A stretch of DNA of 64,000 bases from Alphaproteobacteria bacterium (GCA_016861165.1 BOKV01000005.1:107728-171727); one strand, 5' to 3'; positions 19,031 through 28,824 are shown, numbered from the stretch's first letter. Numbers and translations are program-made. The notes: generated from the letters alone by a model not told the origin.

Positions 19031-19897
19031 TCAGCTTCGGGCGCCAGGCGTGCTGAACAGCCGCGACAGCCAGGAATTGGTGTTCTCCCGCGGCTCGGCA
19101 CCGCCCGAGCGCAGCAGCGCGACCGTATCCTTGTACCACTGGCTTTCGGGGAAGTTGTGCCCGAGAATGGCCGCCGCCGTCTGCGCCTCGTCGATGACGC
19201 CCATCGCCATGTGGGCCTCGGCCAGCCGCGCCAGCGCCTCCTCGACATGGCGCGTGGTCTGGTATTGCTCCACCACCTTCCTGAACCGGTTGATTGCTGC
19301 CAGGTATTCGCGACGCTCGAGATAGTAGCGCCCGGTCAGCATTTCCTTGCCGGCGATCTGGTCGCGGGCGATGCGCATCTTGGCCTTGGCGTCCTCGACA
19401 TATTCGCTGTCGGGATAGCGCTCGACCAGTTCGCTCATGGTGTTGTAGGCGCGCGCGGTCATCGTCTGGTCGCGGGTGACATCCGGGATCTGGCGGAAAT
19501 AGGCCATGCCGACCAGGTACTGGGCGTAGGCGGCGTCCTTGTCGCCCGGGTAGAGCGCCACGTAGCGCTTGCCCATGTTGATGGCGTCGTCATACTGGCG
19601 CCGGCGGTAGTGCAGGAAGGTCTGCAGCACCATCGAGCGGCGGGAATATTCCGAATATGGATGCTGCTTGTCGATCTTCTCCAGCGATTTCGACGCATCC
19701 TTGAGATTGCCGCCGTCGATGTCGGCAAGTGCCTGGTTGTAGAGCCGGTCGGGTGGCTGGATGTCGTCGACGAAGTCGCTGCTGCTGGTCTCCGACGTGC
19801 TGCAGGCGGCAAGGCCGAGCAGCAGCGCGAGCGCGGCGCCGCGCAGCGAGGCGGTGGCGACCGGCCCGGTCTCCCGTTTCGTGTCCGCGTCTGCCAT
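19031..19897 (-). CDS. bamD: Outer membrane assembly lipoprotein BamD
   Basis: BamD is the essential lipoprotein of the BAM complex that inserts beta-barrel proteins in the outer membrane. The 288 residues include a lipobox LGLAAC (Cys32) and then tetratricopeptide-like helices: YNQALADIDGGNLKDASKSL, HPYSEYSRRSM, YVALYPGDKDAAYAQYL, LVERYPDSEYVEDAK. GGAGGAG stands nine bases before the ATG at 19897. The gene lies between lpxC and recN, the usual alphaproteobacterial order. Confidence 0.94.
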   Translation of the reverse strand: MADADTKRETGPVATASLRGAALALLLGLAACSTSETSSSDFVDDIQPPDRLYNQALADIDGGNLKDASKSLEKIDKQHPYSEYSRRSMVLQTFLHYRRRQYDDAINMGKRYVALYPGDKDAAYAQYLVGMAYFRQIPDVTRDQTMTARAYNTMSELVERYPDSEYVEDAKAKMRIARDQIAGKEMLTGRYYLERREYLAAINRFRKVVEQYQTTRHVEEALARLAEAHMAMGVIDEAQTAAAILGHNFPESQWYKDTVALLRSGGAEPRENTNSWLSRLFSTPGARS

Positions 19898-20062
19898 TCC
19901 GGTCAACTCCTCCGTGCCCGCCTGCATGCGGGAACGGCCATTCGGCGCCCTTGATACTCGAATTCCGTCACCCCCGCCATAGGCGACGCCCGGGCGCCGG
20001 TCTTGCGCAGAACTGTGGCGGAATGCGGGTGGCGCCGCCTTGGCGGGCCGGCCAGTCCTGCG

Positions 20063-21019
20063 TCAGTTGAGCACGGCCGCGTAGGCGGGGGCGCTGACGG
20101 CGACCAGTTCGCCATGGCCGACGCGCGGGCGCGTCACGGTTGCACCGACGAATTCGAACGCGCTGGCATCCGACAGCAGCGTCCGCAGGATCGCCGAATT
20201 GAGCTTGTGGCCGCCGCGATAGGAGCGGAAGCAGCCGATGAAGGGCGCGCCGGCCAGCGCCAGGTCGCCGACGGCGTCGAGCGCCTTGTGGCGGACGAAC
20301 TCGTCGGGGAAGCGTAGGCCTTCCGGGTTGATGATCCGGTTGCCGTCGCCGATGACGACCGAATTGTCGAGCGAGGAGCCAAGCGCGAAGCCGGCCGCCC
20401 ACAGCCGCTCGACGTCCTTCATGAAGCCGAAGGTGCGCGCGCGGCTCAGTTCGCGGGTGAACACGTCCTCGTTGAGGTCGGCCCTGAACAGCTGGCGGCC
20501 GATCACCTCGCAGTCGAAATCGATCTCGACCTCGAAGCGGGTTCCCGCATAGGGAACGAATTCAGCCCAGGAGGCGCCCATCTCGACCCGCACCGGCCTG
20601 GCGATGCGGATGTAGCAGCGCCGCTCCGGCAGCGAGGCGAGCCCGACGGCGCGGATCGCCTCGACGAACTCGTGCGCGCTGCCGTCCATCACCGGCACCT
20701 CGGCGCTGTCGATCTCGACGACGACGTTGTCGACATTGAGCGCGCGCAGCGCCGCCAGCAGGTGCTCGACGGTGGCGACGTGCACGCCGGCCGGGTTGCC
20801 GAGCACGGTGCACAGGTCGGTGGCACCGACCGAATTGATGTTGGCGGGCAGATCGATCGTGCGGCCGCTGTCGGGATCGGTAATGCTGAAGAGGATGCCG
20901 CAATTGGCTTCGGCTGGTACCAGGGCCATCGAGACCGGCTGGCCGGAATGGACCCCTACGCCCGAGAATTCCACGCGTTCGCGTAGCGTTGTCTGGTAGC
21001 CCAGCACATTAATCCCCAT
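20063..21019 (-). CDS. lpxC: UDP-3-O-acyl-N-acetylglucosamine deacetylase
   Basis: LpxC carries out the committed step of lipid A synthesis. The 318-residue protein starts MGINVLGYQTTLRE and has the zinc ligands in the expected places: His86 (TVEHLLAALRALN), His244 and Asp248 (FVRHKALDAVGDL), with the catalytic His271 in GGHKLN. Zinc-dependent deacetylation removes the acetyl group from the UDP-sugar. It follows ftsZ but is separated by 300 bases, so it probably has its own promoter. Confidence 0.96.
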   Translation of the reverse strand: MGINVLGYQTTLRERVEFSGVGVHSGQPVSMALVPAEANCGILFSITDPDSGRTIDLPANINSVGATDLCTVLGNPAGVHVATVEHLLAALRALNVDNVVVEIDSAEVPVMDGSAHEFVEAIRAVGLASLPERRCYIRIARPVRVEMGASWAEFVPYAGTRFEVEIDFDCEVIGRQLFRADLNEDVFTRELSRARTFGFMKDVERLWAAGFALGSSLDNSVVIGDGNRIINPEGLRFPDEFVRHKALDAVGDLALAGAPFIGCFRSYRGGHKLNSAILRTLLSDASAFEFVGATVTRPRVGHGELVAVSAPAYAAVLN

Positions 21020-21319
21020 AATGCCCGCCCTGGTTCGCTTTTGCCGGCGGAGTTGCCTTTGCAGGCCGCGCTTGCCGCGCCTCTCCGTCCGGGACGAACT
21101 GCTGCTTGTCAACTACCGGCTGGCGGCGCCGGAATGCCGCCAACCCGGTCACAATAACCAGCGGGCATGCTGCGGCCAAATCACGCTTTCTTACGCAATG
21201 TTACCATCGGGCGGTCGCCGCCTTCGGCGATTTACCCTGATAGTTCAAGCGTTTCCGACCACGGCCTGCACCGCCCGGCCGCGGGCGGCGCAGTTTTCGT
21301 TACAATGGCAGCCATCCGG
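21020..21319. other. ftsZ-lpxC spacer, no gene seen
   Basis: This 300-base spacer holds no gene-like frame. It contains a GC palindrome CCGCCCGGCCGCGGGCGG (about 21272-21289), which could end ftsZ transcription although no T run follows on the minus strand, a tetraloop hairpin GTCGCCG-CCTT-CGGCGAT near 21216-21233, and the candidate lpxC promoter. Confidence 0.5.
21151..21179 (-). promoter_or_regulatory. Candidate lpxC promoter
   Basis: On the minus strand TTGGCC (21179-21174) and TATTGT (21156-21151) are 17 bases apart, a sigma70-like pair about 130 bases before the lpxC ATG. It is a pattern match only. Confidence 0.35.
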
Positions 21320-23143
21320 TCAACTGCTCTGGCGCCGCAGGAAGGCGGGGATGTCGAGCTGGTCGTCATCGTCGCCGTGCCGCGCGACCGGCGTGATTCG
21401 GCCGTTCGCGTCGAGCGCCGCCCGGCGCGGGGCGAACGGGCTGTCCTCGCCGCGTGCTTCCGCGCGGCCGGCCGGTTGCGCCGGCGGCACTGGTGCCCGG
21501 GCTTGCGGCGGCTGGCCGGGGCGCGGCGCATGACCCTGGCCGATGGAGCCGTGCGGGGCATGGCCCGCCGGCCGCGGCGTCTGGGCGGGCGGGCGCTGCA
21601 CCTGGCGTTCCGCGGCGGCCGGGGCCGGCTCGCGCCGCTGCGGCGGCGCCGGCTCGGGCTCGCGCCCGCCAAAGCCGTGCGCCAGCTTCTTCAGGAGGCC
21701 GATCGGGCCGCGTTCCTCCTGCGCCTCGGGCGGCGGACTGGCCTGGCGCTCGATCTCGGCGCGGATCATCGGCGGGAAGTCGGCGACCTCCGGCATGCGC
21801 GCCGCCGGCTGCGGCTCGGGCACCAGCGGCGCCTCCGGGATGAACCGCTCGCTGCTCGGCATCAACTCCTTCTCGAGCTCGTTGCGGAACTCCTCCTCGA
21901 TGGCGCTGTCGCTGAGCAGCGAGACGCGTGGCTTCATCGGCTCGATCGAAACGCCGTCGCGCTCCACCCGTGCCGCCGGGTTGGGCCGGGCCAACGCCTC
22001 GGCGGCGCGCGCGATGCGCTGTTCGGTGGCCACCGGCGTGGCCCGCGGCGGCTGTGACGGCTGGGCGGCCGCCACGGCGGGCTGGACCGGGGCCTGTGCC
22101 GCTGGCGGGCGGGCCGGCTGGACCCGCGAGATGGTGGCGGCGGCCGGCCGTTCCGGCGCGCCCGCCGCTTCCTGCGCGGCCCGGTCGATGCCGGTCGCAA
22201 CGACGGAGACACGGATGACGCCCTCGAGCGCCTCGTCGAAGGTCGCGCCGAGAATGATGTTGGCCTCCGAATCGACCTCCTCGCGGATGCGGGTGGCCGC
22301 CTCGTCGACCTCGAACAGCGTCAGGTCGCGTCCGCCAGTGATCGAGATCAGCAGCCCCCTGGCGCCGCGCATGGAGGTCTCGTCGAGCAGCGGGTTGGAG
22401 ATCGCCGCTTCCGCCGCCTGCATGGCTCGGCCGTCGCCGGACGCCTCGCCCGTGCCCATCATCGCCTTGCCCATCTCGCGCATGACCGAGCGCACGTCGG
22501 CAAAGTCGAGGTTGATCAGCCCCTCCTTGACCATCAGGTCGGTGATGCAGGCGACGCCCGAATAGAGCACCTGGTCGGCCATGCCGAAGGCGTCGGCGAA
22601 GGTCGTCTTGTCGTTGGCGATGCGGAAGAGGTTCTGGTTGGGGATGACGATCAGGGTGTCGACGTTCTTCTGCAGTTCTTCGATGCCGGTTTCCGCCGTC
22701 TTCATCCGGCGGCCGCCCTCGAAATGGAATGGCTTGGTGACCACGCCGACGGTGAGGATGCCCAGTTCGCGCGCCGCCCGCGCCACCACCGGGGCGGCGC
22801 CGGTGCCGGTGCCGCCGCCCATGCCGGCGGTGATGAAGGCCATGTGGGTGCCCTGCAGGTGATCGGCGATCTCGTCGATGCATTCCTCGGCCGAGGCGCG
22901 GCCGACATCGGGCTGCGAACCGGCGCCGAGCCCCTGCGTCACGTCGACGCCGAGCTGGATGATGCGTTCGGCCCGCGACATCGTCAACGCCTGGGCGTCG
23001 GTGTTGGCCACCACGAATTCGACGCCCTGGAGGCCGCCGGCGATCATGTTGTTGACGGCGTTGCCGCCGCCGCCGCCGACGCCAAAGACCGTGATCTTGG
23101 GCTTCAGCTCCCTGATGTCGGGCTTCTGCAGCTTGATGGTCAT
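21320..23143 (-). CDS. ftsZ: Cell division protein FtsZ, long-linker form
   Basis: FtsZ is the tubulin-like GTPase forming the division ring. The GTPase core spans about residues 12-320, with [13 protein letters not shown] (21-33), the tubulin motif GGGTGTG (109-115) and the T7-loop region [11 protein letters not shown]. The protein is 607 residues long, against about 380-400 in E. coli, because of a Pro/Ala/Arg-rich disordered linker of roughly 270 residues, typical of rhizobial FtsZ. The C-terminal peptide [15 protein letters not shown], which binds FtsA, is intact. It follows ftsA after 102 bases. Confidence 0.97.
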   Translation of the reverse strand: MTIKLQKPDIRELKPKITVFGVGGGGGNAVNNMIAGGLQGVEFVVANTDAQALTMSRAERIIQLGVDVTQGLGAGSQPDVGRASAEECIDEIADHLQGTHMAFITAGMGGGTGTGAAPVVARAARELGILTVGVVTKPFHFEGGRRMKTAETGIEELQKNVDTLIVIPNQNLFRIANDKTTFADAFGMADQVLYSGVACITDLMVKEGLINLDFADVRSVMREMGKAMMGTGEASGDGRAMQAAEAAISNPLLDETSMRGARGLLISITGGRDLTLFEVDEAATRIREEVDSEANIILGATFDEALEGVIRVSVVATGIDRAAQEAAGAPERPAAATISRVQPARPPAAQAPVQPAVAAAQPSQPPRATPVATEQRIARAAEALARPNPAARVERDGVSIEPMKPRVSLLSDSAIEEEFRNELEKELMPSSERFIPEAPLVPEPQPAARMPEVADFPPMIRAEIERQASPPPEAQEERGPIGLLKKLAHGFGGREPEPAPPQRREPAPAAAERQVQRPPAQTPRPAGHAPHGSIGQGHAPRPGQPPQARAPVPPAQPAGRAEARGEDSPFAPRRAALDANGRITPVARHGDDDDQLDIPAFLRRQSS

Positions 23144-23245
23144 TTCCTCGTCTCCATTTTCAGGTTCGCCGGAAACGCCGCACTAGCCGACCGCGAACCT
23201 CTCCTTTTGTGACCCGTTCCACTGCCGGCTCGGGTCATCGCCGCA

Positions 23246-24574
23246 TCACAACGTATCCCTCAGCCATTGCCCCAATCTGGCGAATGTGCCGCCGGTACCT
23301 GTCAGCCGCCGCGGCGCGGCCGGGCCACGCGCGGCGAAATTCTCAAGATGTGCCATCTGCGGGTAGATCAAGAGACCCACCGCCGCCGAGAAGGCCGGTC
23401 CCTTGGCCGCCTCCGGCAGGCCGGCGACGCCGAGCGGCCGGCCGAGCCGCACGTTGCGCGCCAGGATGCGGCGCGCCAGTTCGCTGAGGCCCGTGAGCTG
23501 GCTCGCCCCGCCGGTCAGCACCACCCGCTTGCCGACGGCGCCGGCGAAGCCGGAGCGGTTGAGCCGGTCACGGATGAGCTCCAGTGTCTCCTCGACGCGC
23601 GGCCTCACGATGCGGGTGAGCTGGGCGCGGGCGACATGGTTGGGCAGGTCGCGCTCGTCGTCGCCGATCGGCGGCACCGAGATGACGTCGTCGTCGCTGC
23701 CGGCGCCGAGCGCCGAGCCGTGCAATATCTTCAGCTTCTCGGCGTCGTCCAGGCGGGTCGACAGGCCGCGCGCGATGTCCAAGGTGACGTGGTGGCCGCC
23801 GATCGCCACCGCATCGCAGAACACGAAGCGGCCGTCCATGAACACCGACAGCGTCGTCGTGCCGCCGCCCATGTCGATGCAGGCACAGCCCATCTCGGCC
23901 TCGTCGTCGACCAGCGCGGCGAGCCCCGAGGCATAGGGCGCGGCCACCGCCGCCTCGACCGACAGGTGCGCGCGGTTGACGCACAGTTCGATGTTCCTGA
24001 GCGGCGAGTTCTCGGCCGTGACCACGTGCATGTCGACGCCGAGCCGGTCGCCGATCATGCCGCGCGGGTCGCGCACCCGGTTCTCGCCGTCGAGCGAGAA
24101 GCCGATCGGGATCGAATGGACGACCGAGCGTTCGGGCGCGAGCGCGTGGCGGGCGCCGGCGCGCAGCACGCGGGCGATGTCGGCGTCCTCGACGGCGTGG
24201 CCGCCGAGGCTGATGTCGGCGGAGAACGCCTCCGAGATCAGCCTTCCGGCCGACACGCTGACGATCAACGATTCGACGGTGACGCCGGCCATGCGCTCGG
24301 CCGCGTCGACGGCAAGCCGGATCGACTGCTCGGCGCCTTCCAGATCGGTGACGACGCCCGACTTGATGCCGCGCGAGCGCTGGTGGGCGAAGCCCAGCAC
24401 CTCGATCTTGTGGGTGCGGCCGGGCAGCACCCGGCTCTCCTCGCGCGGCTTCAGCCGGGCGATCAGGCAGCACACCTTGGTCGAGCCGATGTCGAGCACC
24501 GACACGATGGTCGGCCGCTTGGTCGACGGCGGCCGCATGCGTGGCAGGAAGCCGTCCTGGCACAGCAGGCTCAT
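23246..24574 (-). CDS. ftsA: Cell division protein FtsA
   Basis: FtsA is the actin-like ATPase that ties FtsZ to the inner membrane. In 442 residues the actin-fold motifs appear as SVLDIGSTKVCCLIA (phosphate 1, about 24-38), CIDMGGGTTTLSVF (phosphate 2) and VVLTGGASQLTGL (adenosine), and the C-terminus FARLGQWLRDTL is the amphipathic membrane-targeting helix. The start overlaps the ftsQ stop by four bases (ATGA). The rhizobial N-terminal extension before the first motif is short here. Confidence 0.96.
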   Translation of the reverse strand: MSLLCQDGFLPRMRPPSTKRPTIVSVLDIGSTKVCCLIARLKPREESRVLPGRTHKIEVLGFAHQRSRGIKSGVVTDLEGAEQSIRLAVDAAERMAGVTVESLIVSVSAGRLISEAFSADISLGGHAVEDADIARVLRAGARHALAPERSVVHSIPIGFSLDGENRVRDPRGMIGDRLGVDMHVVTAENSPLRNIELCVNRAHLSVEAAVAAPYASGLAALVDDEAEMGCACIDMGGGTTTLSVFMDGRFVFCDAVAIGGHHVTLDIARGLSTRLDDAEKLKILHGSALGAGSDDDVISVPPIGDDERDLPNHVARAQLTRIVRPRVEETLELIRDRLNRSGFAGAVGKRVVLTGGASQLTGLSELARRILARNVRLGRPLGVAGLPEAAKGPAFSAAVGLLIYPQMAHLENFAARGPAAPRRLTGTGGTFARLGQWLRDTL

Positions 24575-25473
24575 GTCTTGCCTCCCCGCCGCGACGCCTG
24601 CTTGATGCGCTGCTCGATCGTCTCCTTGCGCGCTTCGGCCGCCTCGGGCGACAGCCGCAGGACGGTGCGGTCGGCAAGCCGCAGGTCGATCGATTCGATG
24701 GCACGGTCGAACGCCGATTCCTCGCGCACGAGCCGCGCCAGCTCGGCCAGCCCGGCGCTGATCTCGAATTCCGGCAGCAGCACGGTGATGCCGTTGGCAA
24801 GCTGCAGGTTCCAGCGCCGGTCGCCGACCCGGACATAGGCCCGCACGGTGCCGGCCAGTTCCGGATGGCGGTCGACCGCGGCGATCAGTTCGGCGCCGTG
24901 CGCGGCCGCCCCCTTGCCGACCACCAGCGGCAGCCCCGAATAGCGTTCGTCGAACGGCTCGATCTCGGTGCCGTCGCGGCCGACGACATAGAGCGCCTGG
25001 CCGTTCTGCCAGATGGCGAATGGCTCACGCTCGACGATGTTGATGACCAGCCTGTCGGGATAGGCCTTGGCGACCGAGGCGTCGCGCACCCAGGCGAGCC
25101 GTTTCAGGTCCTCGCGCGCCTGGGCCACGTCGAAGGCAAACAGCGAACGGTCCGGCCCGAGGTCGATATTGGTCAGCACGTCGATGCGCGAGACGCGGCG
25201 GATGCCGTTGATCTCGATGTCGTCGACCCGGATGCCGGCCATAACCGACATGCTGGCCAACAGGTCGTCGGCCTGGCCGCTATTGGCAATGCCCGCCGCC
25301 GTGGCGCCGGCCACGACCACCCCCGCCGCCACGGCGACGCGGCGCGGCGACAGCGCCACGCCGTCGCTCAGCAGCCGCAGCAGCATGCGATAGGGCCGGC
25401 GCAGCGCGCGCGGCAGCACCAGTCCGCCGGCGACGGCTGCGTCTTGTGCCGGGCTGCGGGCTAGCGATTGCAT
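24571..25473 (-). CDS. ftsQ: Cell division protein FtsQ
   Basis: FtsQ is a bitopic divisome protein connecting FtsL/FtsB and FtsA. The 300 residues show a basic cytoplasmic start, a membrane helix around 46-63 ([18 protein letters not shown]), a POTRA domain ([20 protein letters not shown] to REPFAIWQ) and a beta domain ending in a basic tail [12 protein letters not shown]. It overlaps ddl by 13 bases at its start and ftsA by four at its end, so the three are translationally coupled. Confidence 0.95.
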   Translation of the reverse strand: MQSLARSPAQDAAVAGGLVLPRALRRPYRMLLRLLSDGVALSPRRVAVAAGVVVAGATAAGIANSGQADDLLASMSVMAGIRVDDIEINGIRRVSRIDVLTNIDLGPDRSLFAFDVAQAREDLKRLAWVRDASVAKAYPDRLVINIVEREPFAIWQNGQALYVVGRDGTEIEPFDERYSGLPLVVGKGAAAHGAELIAAVDRHPELAGTVRAYVRVGDRRWNLQLANGITVLLPEFEISAGLAELARLVREESAFDRAIESIDLRLADRTVLRLSPEAAEARKETIEQRIKQASRRGGKT

Positions 25474-26396
25474 GAAGCGTCCTCAACCATCCAGGTCAGA
25501 AGCTCTTCGAAACTGTGTCCGGCCTGCGCCGCGATCTCGGGCACCAGCGATGTCGGCGTCATGCCCGGCTGCGTGTTGATCTCCAGCCAGACGAGTTGCC
25601 CGGTCCCCATCGGACCGTCGTCGAGCCGGAAGTCGGAGCGGCTCACGCCGCGACAGCCGATGGCAAGGTGCGCCTTGAGGCTCAGTGTCTGTATTTTTTG
25701 GTAAATATTTGGTTTAAGTTTTGCCGGGCATTCGTGTTTTGATCCGCCCGGGACGTACTTTGCGTCGTAGTCGTAGAAGCCGGACCCGAGCGGCACGATC
25801 TCGGTGACGCCGAGCGCGACGTCGCCCATCACCGCGCAGGTGAGTTCCCGCCCCGCCACATACTGCTCGACCATCACCGTGTCGCCGTAGGGCCAGTCGG
25901 CCGAATAGAGTTCCTGCGGCGGCTTGGCCATGTCCTCCTTGACGATCAGCACGCCGAAGGACGAGCCCTCGTTGACCGGCTTGACGACATAGGGCGGCGC
26001 CATGGCGTGCCGCTCGGCCGCCTCCAGCCGGTGCATGACCCTGGACGGCGCCACCGGCACGCCGGCCGGCCCGACGACACGCTTGGCCTTCTCCTTGTCC
26101 ATCGCCAGCGCCGAGGCCAGCACGCCCGAATGGGTATAGGGAATCTGCAGATATTCGAGGATGCCCTGGATGGTGCCGTCCTCGCCGAACGGCCCGTGCA
26201 GCGCATTGAAGGCGACGTCTGGCTTCAGTTCGGAAAGGACCTGCGAGACGTTGCGGCCGACATCGACGCGGGTGACCCGGTAGCCGGCCCGCTCCAAACC
26301 GTCGGCGCAGGGATTGCCGGAGGCGAGCGACACCGGCCGCTCGGAGGAAAACCCCCCCATGAGAACAGCCACATGTTCGAAGCGCCTGACCGCCAT
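25461..26396 (-). CDS. ddl: D-alanine--D-alanine ligase
   Basis: Ddl joins two D-alanines for the murein pentapeptide. The 311-residue ATP-grasp protein has [18 protein letters not shown] at the start, [16 protein letters not shown], the lid [14 protein letters not shown] and the metal site [16 protein letters not shown]. The start [10 protein letters not shown] at 26396 fits the family. Bases 25690-25735 are strikingly AT-rich (AAA rather than AAG lysines) although the encoded protein is normal. The gene opens the ddl-ftsQ-ftsA-ftsZ group after a 263-base leader. Confidence 0.95.
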   Translation of the reverse strand: MAVRRFEHVAVLMGGFSSERPVSLASGNPCADGLERAGYRVTRVDVGRNVSQVLSELKPDVAFNALHGPFGEDGTIQGILEYLQIPYTHSGVLASALAMDKEKAKRVVGPAGVPVAPSRVMHRLEAAERHAMAPPYVVKPVNEGSSFGVLIVKEDMAKPPQELYSADWPYGDTVMVEQYVAGRELTCAVMGDVALGVTEIVPLGSGFYDYDAKYVPGGSKHECPAKLKPNIYQKIQTLSLKAHLAIGCRGVSRSDFRLDDGPMGTGQLVWLEINTQPGMTPTSLVPEIAAQAGHSFEELLTWMVEDASCNR

Positions 26397-26410
26397 GCGC
26401 GAACCCTTCC

Positions 26411-26660
26411 GACTCCTGCCCGCCCGAGCGAATCCGCCCGCCCGCGGGGGAAACACCCCCGCAACCCAATCCCTGTTCCTGCCCTGTTACCGGATACAGC
26501 CGGCCGAATGCCGGTTGGCGGACGCGCGCTGGTTGCTTGCTGCTTGTCGGTCCGCCACTGCAGACGCGCCGGCCCGGCTTCAGCCGGGCGGCTCATGCGC
26601 CTGATTTGGCACTCTAGCCGAATCGCGGGAATTTCCAAGTCCCTGATTCGCAAAAGAGTC
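26411..26660. promoter_or_regulatory. GANTC cluster and hairpins in the ddl-ftsQAZ leader
   Basis: Five GANTC sites occur in 250 bases: GACTC 26411, GAATC 26430, GAATC 26620, GATTC 26645 and GAGTC 26656. GANTC is the target of the cell-cycle methylase CcrM in alphaproteobacteria, and GcrA acts at methylated sites in some division-gene promoters. The leader also holds a hairpin GCGGGGG-AAACA-CCCCCGC (26444-26462) close to the ddl start. Regulation is inferred. Confidence 0.4.
26572..26589 (-). terminator. Hairpin downstream of the MATE gene
   Basis: A perfect eight-base-pair stem GCCCGGCT/AGCCGGGC with a two-base gap lies about 70 bases past the MATE stop on the same strand. No T run follows, so it is at best a weak terminator. 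Confidence 0.3.
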
Positions 26661-28036
26661 TAGTGATATCGCGCCGCCTTCCAGAAGAACCGCGCCGTCA
26701 GCAGCACAGCGGCGAAGGCAAGCCCCGCGGCGAGCCCGAACCACACGCCGACGCCGCCGAGCCCGGCTGGAAACGCCAGCACATAGGCGAGCGGCATGCC
26801 GGCCACCCAATAGCTGAACACGGCGATGGTCATCGGCACGCGGGTGTCCTTCAGCCCGCGCAGCAGCCCGGTCGCCACCACCTGGACGCCGTCGACGAGC
26901 TGGAAGGTCGCCGCCACCGCCAGCAACCCCACCGCATAGGCGGCGACCTGCGCCGCGTCGGGCTTGGCCGCGTCGAGGAACAGCCAGGTCAGCGGTTCGG
27001 GAACCGCCAGGAATGCCGTGGCGCTGAGCGCCATGAACGCGACCGCCAGAATCAGCACCGACACCGCGGCGCGCCGCAGGTCGACATATTCGCCCGCCCC
27101 CAGCGCCCGCCCGACCCGGATCGTCGCCGCCGATGACAGGCCCAGCGGGACCATGAAGGCGAGCGAGGCGAGCTGCAGCGCGATGCCGTGCGCGGCCAAC
27201 GCGACCGGGCCGACCCAGCCGATCAGGATGGAGGCGGCGGCAAACAGCGCCACTTCGGCGATGATGGTGAGCGAGATCGGCCAGCCGAGATGCAGAACCT
27301 CGCCGAACACCGGCCAGTCGGCGCGCCAAAGCCGTACATGGATTTCGAAGCGCCGGATGGCCGGCGTCCACATCGCGTACGCCCACAGCAGGGTGAAGGA
27401 CAGGGTCGAGCTGAGAACCGAGGCGATCGCCGCGCCGCGCAGCCCCAGCGCCGGAGCGCCCCAATTGCCGAAGATCAGCGCATAGTTCGCGAAACCGTTC
27501 AGCACCGCCGCCAGCACCGTCGCCACGAGAACCATGCGGGGTCGTTCGATCGCCGAAAGGAATGACCGCAGCGTGAAGGTGAACAGGGCCGGAAACAGCG
27601 ACCACTGCATGATGCGCAGGTAGTCGGCCGCCTGGGCCGAGAGATGCGGATCCTGCCCCAGCGCGACGAGCAACGCCTCGAAGTTCCACAGCGGCAGCAT
27701 CATCACCACCGCGTACAGCGCGACGATCCAGAGGCCCATCCGCGTCGCCCGGCGCGCCGAACGCACGTCGCCGGCGCCCTGCGCCTGCGCCACCAGGGGC
27801 ATGACGGCCAAGGCGAAGCCCGATCCGAGCATCAGCGCCACGAAGAACCCCTGCACCCCGAGCACGCTCGCCGCCAGTTCGCGCGCGCCGAGCCAGCCGA
27901 TCATCACCGTGTCGGTGGTTGCGATGGCGATCTGGGCGATCTGGGCGCCGATCAGCGGCAGGCCGAGCTTCAGCGTCGCGGCGACATGGCCACGCCACGG
28001 CAAACGTTCCTGCGATGCGAGGGCGGCGGTCGCCAT
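26660..28036 (-). CDS. MATE-family multidrug efflux transporter
   Basis: The 458-residue membrane protein has about twelve hydrophobic segments in two similar halves and typical NorM features: LKLGLPLIGAQIAQIAIATT, DTVMIGWLGARELAA, and GLSSAATIRVGRALGAGE. MATE pumps expel cationic drugs or metabolites with Na+ or H+. The ATG at 28036 has GGAG six bases upstream; a TTG four codons earlier is less likely. It lies between murB and ddl, where rhizobial dcw clusters normally have no pump, and on the same strand as both. Confidence 0.9.
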   Translation of the reverse strand: MATAALASQERLPWRGHVAATLKLGLPLIGAQIAQIAIATTDTVMIGWLGARELAASVLGVQGFFVALMLGSGFALAVMPLVAQAQGAGDVRSARRATRMGLWIVALYAVVMMLPLWNFEALLVALGQDPHLSAQAADYLRIMQWSLFPALFTFTLRSFLSAIERPRMVLVATVLAAVLNGFANYALIFGNWGAPALGLRGAAIASVLSSTLSFTLLWAYAMWTPAIRRFEIHVRLWRADWPVFGEVLHLGWPISLTIIAEVALFAAASILIGWVGPVALAAHGIALQLASLAFMVPLGLSSAATIRVGRALGAGEYVDLRRAAVSVLILAVAFMALSATAFLAVPEPLTWLFLDAAKPDAAQVAAYAVGLLAVAATFQLVDGVQVVATGLLRGLKDTRVPMTIAVFSYWVAGMPLAYVLAFPAGLGGVGVWFGLAAGLAFAAVLLTARFFWKAARYH

Positions 28037-28158
28037 CGCCTGCTCCAACGGGTTCGGTTTTCGGCAGTCGCCGGCCCCATCCTCTCGCGCCGGCAGCCCG
28101 GCCTTTTAGGCGCCGACCGCCCACATGGCAAGCCGCGGTTTCACGGATGGGCGCCCGC

Positions 28159-28193
28159 TTGACATGCGTTCCACATGCGATCATGTTACCCGC
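28159..28193 (+). promoter_or_regulatory. Candidate vapBC promoter/operator
   Basis: TTGACA (28159-28164) is followed 17 bases later by CATGTT, directly before the vapB ATG at 28194, which would make the transcript nearly leaderless. ACATGCG (28163) and CGCATGT (28191) are inverted, as expected for a VapB operator. Confidence 0.4.
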
Positions 28194-28424
28194 ATGTCAG
28201 TAATGATCCAGATTCGCAACGTCCCCGAAAATATCCACCGGCTGCTGAAGTCGCGAGCGGCGCTCGCCGGAATGTCGCTGTCCGATTTCCTGCTCTGGGA
28301 AATATCTCAGATAGCCGCCCGGCCGACCTTGGAAGAAATGCGCCAACGCCTCTCGCTGCGCTCGCCGGTCGAACCTCGCCTATCGCCAGCCGAAGCGATC
28401 CGCCAGGAACGCGACGCACGATGA
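28194..28424 (+). CDS. vapB: VapB/FitA-type antitoxin
   Basis: A 76-residue ribbon-helix-helix protein, MIQIRNVPENIHRLLKSRAA followed by GMSLSDFLLWEI, the FitA/Arc-like DNA-binding pattern, and a charged C-terminal tail that would bind the toxin. It should neutralise the PIN toxin encoded from 28432 and repress the pair. An ATG at 28203 is an equally good start. The module is on the plus strand inside the otherwise minus-strand cell-wall region. Confidence 0.85.
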   Translation: MSVMIQIRNVPENIHRLLKSRAALAGMSLSDFLLWEISQIAARPTLEEMRQRLSLRSPVEPRLSPAEAIRQERDAR

Positions 28425-28431
28425 CACGGGC

Positions 28432-28824
28432 ATGCTGGTCCTCGACGCGTCGGTACTGGTCGAACTTCTCTTGCGCACCCGGGCGGCAGGGCAATTAGAG
28501 CGGCGCCTGTTCCTGACCCCTTCCACGCTGCACGGTCCCCATCTCGTCGATCTGGAGGTGGCGCAGACCATTCGCCGCTACGCCCTTGCCGGCGAGCTCG
28601 ACGCCGAACGCGGCCGACTGGCTCTTGCCGATCTGGCAGATTTCCCGATGCGTCGCCACGCGCACGAGCTTCTGCTCGAACGTATCTGGCAATTGCGGAA
28701 CAACCTGACTGCCTATGACGCGGTGTATGTCGCGTTGGCCGAGGCGCTGGACGCCATCCTGCTGACGCGCGACGTCCGCATCGCGTCCGCCGCAGGCCAC
28801 CGCGCCCGAATCGAGCTTGTCTAG
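28432..28824 (+). CDS. vapC: VapC-type PIN-domain toxin
   Basis: VapC toxins are Mg-dependent ribonucleases that cleave tRNA or rRNA. The 130-residue product has the PIN acidic residues: Asp5 ([12 protein letters not shown]), the glutamate in [11 protein letters not shown], the aspartate in [15 protein letters not shown] and the last one in [10 protein letters not shown]. The gene starts seven bases after vapB and its last four bases overlap the end of murB on the other strand, so the module is packed tightly against the cell-wall gene. Confidence 0.88.
   Translation: MLVLDASVLVELLLRTRAAGQLERRLFLTPSTLHGPHLVDLEVAQTIRRYALAGELDAERGRLALADLADFPMRRHAHELLLERIWQLRNNLTAYDAVYVALAEALDAILLTRDVRIASAAGHRARIELV

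Noticed and set aside
21266..21295. GC palindrome as a proper ftsZ terminator
   Set aside because: Stem is only about six pairs after allowing a loop, and no T run follows on the minus strand; kept only as a note in the spacer entry.
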